NCBI RefSeq assembly: GCF_002160145.1 | Contig: NZ_NFKA01000014.1 | Location: 30,914-94,913 of the forward strand | From: Gemmiger sp. An194 | GTDB lineage: Bacteria; Bacillota; Clostridia; Oscillospirales; Ruminococcaceae | Direction: 5' to 3' | Length of the DNA: 64,000 nt | Part shown: positions 50,105 through 56,816 of the stretch, piece by piece | How positions within the stretch are numbered: position 1 is the first letter of the stretch | Layout: each line of letters opens with the position of its first letter | The notes under the pieces: generated by a model | Seen by the model: the letters and a program-made list of their open reading frames with translations, nothing else | What the model was told of the DNA's origin: nothing | The model's database searches: none | Program-made: the position numbers and the translations under genes

Positions 50105-51895
50105 TTAGCCTTTGCTGATGGCGCCAAAGCGGCAGGTATCCATGCAGGCGCCGCACTTCACGCACTTGTTGGTGTCGATGCTGTGGGGGTTGCGCACACT
50201 GCCCATGATCGCGTCCGCCGGGCAGTTGCGGGCGCACAGGGTGCAGCCGCGGCACTTGTCCGGGTCGATCTTGTACACCAGCAGCGCCTTGCAGACGCCC
50301 GCCGGGCAGCGTTTGTCCTGGATATGGGCCAGGTATTCCTCCCGGAAATACTTCAGGGTGGACAGCACCGGATTGGGCGCGGTCTGGCCCAGGCCGCACA
50401 GGCTGTTGTTCTTCACGAACTCGGCCAGCTCCTCAATGCGCTCCAGGTCCCGCATGGTGCCGTTGCCGCTGGTGATCTTCTCCAGCAGCTCCAGCAGCCG
50501 CTTGGTGCCCACCCGGCAGGGGGTACACTTGCCGCAGCTTTCGTCCACGGTGAATTCCAAAAAGAACTTGGCGATGTCCACCATGCAGGTGTCCTCGTCC
50601 ATGACGATCAGACCGCCGGACCCCATCATGCTGCCGATCTTGCTCAGAGAATCGTAATCGATGGGGGTGTCGATCAGCTCGGCGGGGATGCAGCCGCCGG
50701 AGGGACCGCCGGTCTGGGCCGCCTTGAACTTCTTGCCGTCCGGGATGCCGCCGCCGATCTCCTCCACGATCTCCCGCAGGGTGGTTCCCATGGGAACCTC
50801 CACAAGGCCGGTGTTGTGGATCTTGCCGCCCAGGGCAAACACCTTGGTGCCGGGACTGTTTTCGGTACCCATGCTGCGAAACCACTCGGCTCCGTTCAGA
50901 ATGATCTGGGGAATGTTGGCGTAGGTCTCCACGTTGTTCAGGATGGTGGGCCGGCCGAACAAGCCCTTCTTCGCCGGGAAGGGCGGACGGGGCCTCGGCT
51001 CGCCCCGGTTGCCCTCGATGCTGGTCATCAGGGCAGTCTCCTCGCCGCAGACGAAGGCGCCCGCGCCCAGCTTGATCTCGATGTCAAAGTTAAAACCGCT
51101 GCCGAAGATGTCCTCGCCCAGCAGGCCGTAGTCCCGGGCCTGGTTGATGGCGATCTGCAGCCGTTTTACCGCGATGGGATATTCCGCGCGCACATACACA
51201 TAGCCTTTGTCGGCTCCGATAGCATAGCCCGCGATGGCCATGGCCTCGATCACCGCATGGGGGTCGCCCTCCAGCACGCTGCGGTCCATGAATGCGCCCG
51301 GGTCGCCCTCGTCCGCGTTGCAGCAGACGAATTTTTTCACCTTGCCCCGGTCGGCGCAGGCCAGCTGCCACTTGCGCCCGGTGGGGAAGCCGCCGCCGCC
51401 CCGGCCCCGCAGGCCGGAGTCCAGCACGGTCTGGATCACATCGTCCGGCGTCATCTCGGTGAGCGCCTTGCCCAATGCGGCATAGCCGTCAAATGCAATG
51501 TACTCCTCAATATTTTCCGGGTTGATCACGCCGCAGTTGCGCAGCGCCACCCGCTTTTGTTTTTTGTAGAAGCCGGTCTGGTCCAGGCTTTTGATCCGCT
51601 CGCCGTCCACCGTTTCGTCGAACAGCAGGCTGCGTACCGGGCGGCCCTTGAGCAGGTGCTCGGTCACGATCCACTCCACATGCTCTTCCTTCACCCGGCT
51701 GTAGAAGCTGCCCTCCGGGTAGATCACCACGATGGGGCCCAGGGCGCACAGACCGAAGCAGCCGGTGCGTACCACCTTGACCTCGCTGTCCAGACCGTGG
51801 CGCTCAAGCTCCCGTTCAAAGGCCGCGGCAATGCGGTCGCTGCCGGACGAGGTACATCCGGTGCCGCCGCAGATCATCACATGATTTCTGTACAC
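50105..51895 (-). CDS. hndC: NuoF-type NAD(H)-, FMN-binding hydrogenase subunit (HydB/HndC)
   Basis: The NADH-oxidising, possibly electron-bifurcating subunit. The 596-residue protein has an N-terminal thioredoxin-like 2Fe-2S domain (CGGTGCTSSGS, CFGLCALGP), the NuoF core with NADH/FMN loops (GLRGRGGGGFPTGRKW, CNADEGDPGAFMDRS, GAGAFVCGEETAL), an SLBB domain, a 4Fe-4S site (SCGKCTPCRVG) and a C-terminal two-cluster ferredoxin domain (CRGCTLCARNCPADAIMG, CVKCGACMDTCRFGAI). This architecture is shared with HydB of bifurcating hydrogenases. The gap to hydA is 18 bases. Confidence 0.95.
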   Translation of the reverse strand: MYRNHVMICGGTGCTSSGSDRIAAAFERELERHGLDSEVKVVRTGCFGLCALGPIVVIYPEGSFYSRVKEEHVEWIVTEHLLKGRPVRSLLFDETVDGERIKSLDQTGFYKKQKRVALRNCGVINPENIEEYIAFDGYAALGKALTEMTPDDVIQTVLDSGLRGRGGGGFPTGRKWQLACADRGKVKKFVCCNADEGDPGAFMDRSVLEGDPHAVIEAMAIAGYAIGADKGYVYVRAEYPIAVKRLQIAINQARDYGLLGEDIFGSGFNFDIEIKLGAGAFVCGEETALMTSIEGNRGEPRPRPPFPAKKGLFGRPTILNNVETYANIPQIILNGAEWFRSMGTENSPGTKVFALGGKIHNTGLVEVPMGTTLREIVEEIGGGIPDGKKFKAAQTGGPSGGCIPAELIDTPIDYDSLSKIGSMMGSGGLIVMDEDTCMVDIAKFFLEFTVDESCGKCTPCRVGTKRLLELLEKITSGNGTMRDLERIEELAEFVKNNSLCGLGQTAPNPVLSTLKYFREEYLAHIQDKRCPAGVCKALLVYKIDPDKCRGCTLCARNCPADAIMGSVRNPHSIDTNKCVKCGACMDTCRFGAISKG

Positions 51896-51911
51896 TGTGC
51901 CGCGCCCCCTT

Positions 51912-52283
51912 TCACTTGGTCAGCGAACCGATGATGTATTCCTCCACCGGCTCGCCGTTCATCAGATGGTGATGTACCATGCGGATGGCCTTTTCCGGGG
52001 TCATCTTCACATAGGTCACCTTCTCCTTGCCCGGCTCATACACCTCTACCACCGGCTCATACTGGCAGATGCCGATGCAGCCGGTCTGGGTGACCTGCAC
52101 ACCGGCCACGTTCTCCCGGGCCAGCTCCTCCACAATGGCGTTCAGCACCGGCCTTGCACCGGCGGAGATGCCGCAGGTGGCCATGCCCACCACCACACGA
52201 ATGGTATTGCTGTCACTCTCGCGGGTATTCACGGTCTGGCGCATCCGGTCCCGGATGGCCTCCAGCTCTTTCAGACTTTTCAT
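51912..52283 (-). CDS. hndB: Thioredoxin-like 2Fe-2S ferredoxin subunit (HndB type)
   Basis: A 123-residue protein of the thioredoxin-like ferredoxin family. An N-terminal helix (SLKELEAIRDRMRQTVN) precedes the domain, whose cluster ligands are in MATCGISAGARPV and TGCIGICQYEPVVEV. In HndA-D hydrogenases this small subunit shuttles electrons between the flavin and catalytic parts. It lies nine bases after the HATPase gene and 16 before hndC. Confidence 0.9.
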   Translation of the reverse strand: MKSLKELEAIRDRMRQTVNTRESDSNTIRVVVGMATCGISAGARPVLNAIVEELARENVAGVQVTQTGCIGICQYEPVVEVYEPGKEKVTYVKMTPEKAIRMVHHHLMNGEPVEEYIIGSLTK

Positions 52284-52292
52284 GGTTTCGTT

Positions 52293-52841
52293 TCACTCCT
52301 TTTCCAGCAGGGGGGCGCTGTTTTCCTCGATGTATTCCCGGAGGAACAGTGCCACTTCGGGCTGTGCCAGGGGCACACCGCCCAGAATCTGTTTGATCTC
52401 GCGGCTGTTCACCGCGAAGCTTTGGTCGTTCACATGCAGCTCGTAGCAAAAATCCCGCTCGGGGTTTGCCTGCATCAGGGCGGAGAGGGTGCCCGCCATA
52501 TCACCCAGCGGGGGGCGGTCGATGTGGGAAAGGCCGAACCAGGCGGTGACCCGTGTTCCCTTTCCCGGCGCGCTCTCGATGGCCACGTCGCCTCCGGTGA
52601 GCTGGGCGGTCAGCCGCAGCAGCGGCAGGCCAAGGCCCATCTTGCGGGTGGTGCGGCTGGTATAAAAGGGGTCCAGCGCCGCCCTGGCCTGTTCCTCGGT
52701 CATGCCCCGGCCGTCGTCCTCCACGGTCAGCTCCAGCCGGTCGGCGGCAGTGTCCATCCTTAAAAGGATTCGGGTATTTGCCGCCCCGGCGGCCACCGCG
52801 TTCTGGGCGATGTCCATCACATGCATGCTCAGCTCCTGCAT
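52293..52841 (-). CDS. HATPase-domain protein in the hydrogenase operon
   Basis: A 182-residue protein built on a histidine-kinase-type ATPase domain with no sensor or phosphoacceptor. The N-box is MDIAQNAVAAGA, the G1 box VEDDGRGM near residue 44, the G2 box KMGLGLPLLR and then SAPGKGTRVTAWF. The C-terminal third (about 120-182) is unassigned. Such a gene is recurrent in clostridial hnd-like operons between the NuoE and thioredoxin-like subunits. It may be an anti-sigma or anti-anti-sigma type switch, matching the similar ATPase in the divergent cluster. Function not established. Confidence 0.82.
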   Translation of the reverse strand: MQELSMHVMDIAQNAVAAGAANTRILLRMDTAADRLELTVEDDGRGMTEEQARAALDPFYTSRTTRKMGLGLPLLRLTAQLTGGDVAIESAPGKGTRVTAWFGLSHIDRPPLGDMAGTLSALMQANPERDFCYELHVNDQSFAVNSREIKQILGGVPLAQPEVALFLREYIEENSAPLLEKE

Positions 52842-52847
52842 GGCCGC

Positions 52848-53345
52848 TTACTCGTACTTGGCCAGAATGGCGTCCAGCTCGGCGTCCTCACCAGTGAGAC
52901 GGCCGTACACATCGTCGTTCACCATCATCACCGGGGCCAGACCGCAGGCGCCCACGCAGCGGCAGCTGTCCAGACTGAACTTGCCGTCCGGCGTGCATTC
53001 ACCGTCGCCGATGCCCAGCTTCTCCTGCAATTTCTCATACAGCTTGCCGCTGCCCTTCACGTAGCAGGCGGTGCCCAGGCAGACGCTCACCCGGTAGCGA
53101 CCCTGGGGCACCAGCCGGAACTGGGAATAGAAGGTGGCCACGCCGTAGACCTCGGCCAGCGGGATGCCCAAGGCATCCGCCACCATGCGCTGCACCTCAA
53201 TGGGCAGGTAGCCGTAGATCTCCTGGGCCTTCTGCAGAGCAGGCATGGTCACGCCGGGTATATCCTTGTGCTGGTCCAGCCATTCCGTGAGCTGCTGCTC
53301 CTGTTCGGGGGTCCCTGCGAAGGGCAGGGTGGAAAAACGCCTCAT
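52848..53345 (-). CDS. hndA: NuoE-type 2Fe-2S hydrogenase subunit (HydC/HndA)
   Basis: A 165-residue 2Fe-2S subunit passing electrons between NADH flavin and the hydrogenase. The thioredoxin-fold domain has the four ligands in CLGTACYVKGS and CRCVGACGLAPVM, preceded by the helical NuoE N-domain (PALQKAQEIYGYLPIEVQRM, VYGVATFYSQFR). GGAGGG upstream supports ATG 53345 (MRRFSTLP). It is the first gene of the five-gene hydrogenase operon. Confidence 0.94.
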   Translation of the reverse strand: MRRFSTLPFAGTPEQEQQLTEWLDQHKDIPGVTMPALQKAQEIYGYLPIEVQRMVADALGIPLAEVYGVATFYSQFRLVPQGRYRVSVCLGTACYVKGSGKLYEKLQEKLGIGDGECTPDGKFSLDSCRCVGACGLAPVMMVNDDVYGRLTGEDAELDAILAKYE

Positions 53346-53436
53346 GTTGGGTATCCCTCCGTTTTCTGTTTTTTTCGCGGGGCCCGGGATAATTTTGAGT
53401 CCGGGCGACCGCCTGTATCGTTTACTCAGTGGTATC

Positions 53437-53445
53437 ATTGTAACA
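53437..53445 (-). promoter_or_regulatory. Extended -10 promoter of the hydrogenase operon
   Basis: TGTTACAAT on the minus strand is an extended -10 (TACAAT at 53442-53437); no good -35. A TTGTGAA half-site, of Rex-operator type, lies about 50 bases further upstream at 53497-53491 without a matching half. Confidence 0.5.
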
Positions 53446-53553
53446 CAAAATCGCCCGTTTTCCTATAAATTTTGCATAGTTTTAATCTTCACAAAAGAAA
53501 AACAATTGGGCAAATTTTATGCAACCTGCCACAGACAGATTTTTCAAAGGCCA

Positions 53554-53583
53554 TTGCCCGCTTTGCCCTTTTTGCCGTATACT
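53554..53583 (+). promoter_or_regulatory. Promoter of the HydS-like module
   Basis: TTGCCC (53554-53559) and TATACT (53578-53583) are 18 bases apart, 37 bases before the first ATG. The intergenic 53346-53619 thus holds two divergent promoters. Confidence 0.65.
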
Positions 53584-53619
53584 GAAAGAAGAAAACCCAT
53601 GGAAAGGGGCGAAACCGCC

Positions 53620-53973
53620 ATGACCATTCAGGACATTCTGCACCTCCTTCCCGCCGAGCTGCTCACACCGAGCGCCCGGCTGGATACCCAGGTCCACAAC
53701 GCCTGCGGCAGCGACATGATGAGCGATGTGCTGGCCTTTGTGAAGGACCAGGCCGTGCTGCTCACCGGGCTGAACAACCCCCAGGTGGTGCGCACCGCCG
53801 ACATGATGGACATGGTGTGCATCGTGTTCGTGCGGGGCAAGCGCCCCTCGCCGGAGGTGCTGAAGCTGGCCGAGCAGCGAGGCATCGCAGTGCTGGCCAC
53901 CCAGCGCACCATGTTCTCCGCCTGCGGCATTTTGTATCAGGCAGGCCTGCGGGGAGGTGGCGGCCATGACTGA
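53620..53973 (+). CDS. DRTGG-domain protein (first of two)
   Basis: A 117-residue cytoplasmic protein resembling the DRTGG domain, a fold related to CBS-pair regulatory proteins and found beside phosphotransacetylase and hydrogenase-type genes. Marks: VHNACGSDMMSDVLAFVKDQ, LLTGLNNPQVVRTADMMD and the CIVFVRGKRPSPEVLKLAEQ strand-helix pair. The role is presumed to be ligand sensing; the ligand is unknown. Its stop lies inside the start of the next gene (ATGACTGA, overlap of eight bases). Confidence 0.78.
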   Translation: MTIQDILHLLPAELLTPSARLDTQVHNACGSDMMSDVLAFVKDQAVLLTGLNNPQVVRTADMMDMVCIVFVRGKRPSPEVLKLAEQRGIAVLATQRTMFSACGILYQAGLRGGGGHD

Positions 53974-54388
53974 GCCCATCCGGCTGGAATACACCGTGCC
54001 CGGCGACGATTTCACCCGCGCCGGGGAGGCCTCGGCAGACCTGAAGCACACCTTAAAGCGAATGGGATTCCCCCCTGAGGCCATCCGCAAAGCCTCCATC
54101 GCGCTGTATGAGGGCGAGATCAATCTGGTCATCCACGCGGGCGGCGGGCAGATCTTTGTGGAGCTGACCCCCGAGGCCATTCAGATGCGGCTGGAGGACC
54201 AGGGCCCCGGCATCCCGGACATCGCCCTCGCCATGCAAGAGGGCTACAGCACCGCCTCGGAGCAGGTGCGCAGCCTGGGCTTCGGGGCGGGCATGGGCCT
54301 GCCCAACATGAAGCGCTACAGCGACGAGTTTTTCATCGAATCCCAGCCCGGGCAGGGCACCACCATCCGCATGAATGTGCTTCTGTGA
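53966..54388 (+). CDS. Anti-sigma-factor-like ATP-binding protein (HATPase)
   Basis: A 140-residue single-domain GHKL ATPase like SpoIIAB/RsbW. The N-box is SIALYEGEINLVIHA (Glu-Asn pair), the G1 box LEDQGPGIPD near 76 and the G2 loop GFGAGMGLPNMKR near 101-114, ending TTIRMNVLL. It overlaps the preceding DRTGG gene, with GGGAGG supporting ATG 53966 over a GTG at 53957. RsbW-type proteins are kinases that bind sigma factors or anti-anti-sigma partners, so signal output is likely, but no partner is encoded next to it. Confidence 0.82.
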   Translation: MTEPIRLEYTVPGDDFTRAGEASADLKHTLKRMGFPPEAIRKASIALYEGEINLVIHAGGGQIFVELTPEAIQMRLEDQGPGIPDIALAMQEGYSTASEQVRSLGFGAGMGLPNMKRYSDEFFIESQPGQGTTIRMNVLL

Positions 54389-54403
54389 GGAAAGGTGGCC
54401 GCC

Positions 54404-55690
54404 ATGAAACAGGAATTCATCCATTCCGTGACCCTGAACCGGGCGCTGTGCAAGGGGTGCATCAACTGCATCAAGCGCTGCCCCACCCAGGCCATCCGGG
54501 TGCGGGGCGGCAAGGCCATCATCGACCCGGCCCGCTGCATCGACTGCGCCGAGTGCATTCGCATCTGCCCCCATCACGCCAAGACCGCCGCTGCGGACCC
54601 ACTCTCGGTGACGGAGCGGTTCGACTATACCATTGCCCTGCCGCCGCCCAGCTTTCTGGGCCAGTTCAACCGGCTGCCCGGGCCGGATCTGGTGGTGGAC
54701 GGGCTACTCGCTCTGGGCTTTGACGAGGTGTTTGAGGTGGGGCGCGCCGCCGAGCTGGTGAGCGACGCCACCCGCCGCCTGATCACCGCCGGGGGCCAGC
54801 CGCTGCCCCTGATCAGCAGCGCCTGCCCGGCGGTGGTGCGGCTGATTCGGGTGCGCTACCCGGACCTGCTGCCTCATCTGCTGCCGCTGGCCCCGCCGGT
54901 GGAGGTGGCCGCCCGTATTGCCAAGCGGGACGCCTCCCGCCGCACCGGCCTTGCGCCGGAGAAAATCGGCTGCATCTTTCTCTCCCCCTGCCCGGCCAAA
55001 ATCAGCTATGTGCGCAGCCCCTTAGGGGTGGAGCACAGCGCTCTGGACGCGGCAGTGAGCATCAAGGAGATCTACCCCCGCATGCTGTGGGCCATGAAGC
55101 AGACCCCCAGCGAGGGCAAAAGCCAGATCGGCCGTGCGGGCGTGCGCTGGGGCGAAAGCACCGGCGAGAGCATCAGCCTGCGCGGGGTGGACGACTACCT
55201 GGCGGCGGACGGCATCGAAAACGTGATTCGGGTGCTGGAAGATCTTGAAGACGAAAAGCTGCCCGGCCTGCGCTTTGTGGAGCTGAACGCCTGCGCGGGC
55301 GGCTGCGTGGGCGGCGTACTGCAGGTGGAGAACCCCTTCATCGCCAAGGCCAAAATGAAGCAGCTGCGCCGGGGCCTGCCGGAGGCCAAATCCCGCCTGA
55401 GCAGCCGCCAGGTGCCGGACTTCATGCGATGGGACACACCCCTTGCCTATGCTCCGGTGATGGAACTGGAAGGCACCCGGGCCGAGCAGATGGAGAAATA
55501 CAGCCGGCTGCGGACCATTCTGTCCCAGCTGCCGGGGCTGGACTGCGGCGGCTGCGGCGCCCCCACCTGCGAGGCCCTGGCCGAGGATGTGGTGCGCGGC
55601 CGGGCAAAGCCGGAGGACTGCACCGTGCTGATGCGCCGCCGTCTGGAAGAGCTTTTACAGGAAAGGAGCCGGGGCGATGACCAATCTTGA
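54404..55690 (+). CDS. HydS-like [FeFe]-hydrogenase-related iron-sulfur protein with C-terminal 4Fe-4S domain
   Basis: A 428-residue protein. Two 4Fe-4S motifs come first (C16, C19, C22, C26 and C45, C48, C51, C55), then a hydrogenase-like large domain keeping all four H-cluster cysteines (C141, C196, C297, C301). L1 reads SSACP instead of TSCCP, so the proton-relay cysteine is alanine, as in sensory hydrogenases. L2 is SPCPAK and L3 NACAGGCVGG. A PF04060-type 4Fe-4S domain closes it (C381, C384, C389, C406). This suggests a slow, sensory enzyme rather than a bulk hydrogenase. GAGG supports ATG 54404. It is the third gene of the divergent module. Confidence 0.85.
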   Translation: MKQEFIHSVTLNRALCKGCINCIKRCPTQAIRVRGGKAIIDPARCIDCAECIRICPHHAKTAAADPLSVTERFDYTIALPPPSFLGQFNRLPGPDLVVDGLLALGFDEVFEVGRAAELVSDATRRLITAGGQPLPLISSACPAVVRLIRVRYPDLLPHLLPLAPPVEVAARIAKRDASRRTGLAPEKIGCIFLSPCPAKISYVRSPLGVEHSALDAAVSIKEIYPRMLWAMKQTPSEGKSQIGRAGVRWGESTGESISLRGVDDYLAADGIENVIRVLEDLEDEKLPGLRFVELNACAGGCVGGVLQVENPFIAKAKMKQLRRGLPEAKSRLSSRQVPDFMRWDTPLAYAPVMELEGTRAEQMEKYSRLRTILSQLPGLDCGGCGAPTCEALAEDVVRGRAKPEDCTVLMRRRLEELLQERSRGDDQS

Positions 55691-56006
55691 ACTGGAAAAC
55701 CTGGGCTTTGTGCCCGCCGGGCCGGTGCCCGAGCATGAGGTGACCGGCGGCTTCTGCTGCGACCTGCTCAGCTGGGCCATGAGCCGCTGCACCGAGGGCA
55801 AGGTCTGGTTCACCGTGATGGGCAACATCAACACCGTGGCGGTGGCCAGCCTGGCTGACGCGGCGGCGGTGGTGCTGTGCCAGGAGGCCGCCTGGATGCC
55901 GGACGCGCTGGAGCGGGCCGCTCAGCAGGGGGTGGCCCTGTTCACCACCGACCTGCCCGCCTACGAAGCCGCTCTGGTGCTGGCCCGCAAGTTGGGTCAG
56001 CTATGA
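55677..56006 (+). CDS. DRTGG-domain protein (second of two)
   Basis: A 109-residue DRTGG-like protein, similar in plan to the first in this module: GGFCCDLLSWAMSRCTEGKV corresponds to the ACGSDMMSDVLAFVKDQ segment, and VMGNINTVAVASLADAAAVV to the following strand. It overlaps the HydS-like gene by 14 bases and has AAAGGAG ahead of its ATG. A paired set of DRTGG proteins around an iron-sulfur sensor suggests a heterodimeric regulator (inference). Confidence 0.78.
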   Translation: MTNLELENLGFVPAGPVPEHEVTGGFCCDLLSWAMSRCTEGKVWFTVMGNINTVAVASLADAAAVVLCQEAAWMPDALERAAQQGVALFTTDLPAYEAALVLARKLGQL

Positions 56007-56040
56007 GCGTTTACGAAAATCTGAAGGGAGGAACCCGGGC

Positions 56041-56730
56041 ATGCGGTACGACCTGCACATCCACTCCTGCCTTTCCCCCTGTGCAGACCGGGAGATGACC
56101 TCCTCCACCATTGCGGGGCTGTGCGCTCTGAACGGGGCCGATGTGATTGCCATCGCGGACCACAACAGCGCCCGGAACCTGCCCGCCGCGGAAAAATGCT
56201 GCAAGGCCTACGGTGTACAGCTGCTGCCCGCGCTGGAGGCCAACACCGCCGAGGAGATCCATCTGCTGTGCTATTTCCCCACGGTGGCGGCGGCGCTGGC
56301 CATGAGCGACGCCCTGTACGAGAGCCTGCCGCAATTCGACTGGGACCCGGCCATCTGGGGCCCGCAATGGGTGATGAACGAGGACGACGAGATCATCGAC
56401 CAGCCCAAAAAGCTGCTCACCGCAGCCGCCGGGCTGACGCTGGAAGAGACCGCCCGCCTCTGCCGGGAGCTGGGCGGCGTTCCGGTGCCCGCTCACATCG
56501 ACCGGGACAGCTATTCCCTGCTCAGTGTGCTGGGCCTCTGGCCCGAGGAGCCGGAGTTTTCGCTGGCGGAGCTGGCCGACCCGGACCGGGCCGCGGCGCT
56601 GACCGCCGCCGGGCTTGTTCCCCCGTCGCTGCCCTTTCTCACCGGCAGCGACGCCCATTGTCTGGAAGCCCTGCGCACCGAGTTCCCGCTACTTGCACCG
56701 GACTGCCCGCTACGTGCGCTTCTGAAATGA
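56041..56730 (+). CDS. PHP-domain phosphoesterase
   Basis: A 229-residue PHP-family protein. Metal ligands are visible in RYDLHIHSCLSPCAD (H-x-H), VIAIADHNSARN, ALEANTAEEIHLLCYF, PVPAHIDRDSYS and LTGSDAHCLEAL (D-x-H). PHP enzymes hydrolyse phosphoesters (histidinol phosphate, nucleotides, trinucleotides). As the last gene of the HydS-like module it might degrade a signalling nucleotide, a proposal without direct sequence proof. GGGAGG precedes the ATG. Confidence 0.85.
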   Translation: MRYDLHIHSCLSPCADREMTSSTIAGLCALNGADVIAIADHNSARNLPAAEKCCKAYGVQLLPALEANTAEEIHLLCYFPTVAAALAMSDALYESLPQFDWDPAIWGPQWVMNEDDEIIDQPKKLLTAAAGLTLEETARLCRELGGVPVPAHIDRDSYSLLSVLGLWPEEPEFSLAELADPDRAAALTAAGLVPPSLPFLTGSDAHCLEALRTEFPLLAPDCPLRALLK

Positions 56731-56740
56731 GAAAAATAAA

Positions 56741-56794
56741 AAAACGATCCCCCCGGGGCCGGCGGTTTGCCGGATTCCCGAGGGGATCGTTTTT
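56741..56794. terminator. Bidirectional terminator after the PHP gene
   Basis: AAAACGATCCCC and GGGGATCGTTTT form a 12-base-pair stem with an inner CCGG stem; TTTTT follows on the plus strand and A-runs flank the other side. Also serves the converging flavoenzyme operon. Confidence 0.88.
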
Positions 56795-56816
56795 GTTTTC
56801 ATCTAATGCAGTTCGG

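Noticed and set aside
53437..53500. Rex operator in the hydrogenase promoter
   Set aside because: Only one TTGTGAA half-site is present (53497-53491); the inverted second half at the proper spacing is missing. The same holds for 32979-32985 before rex.
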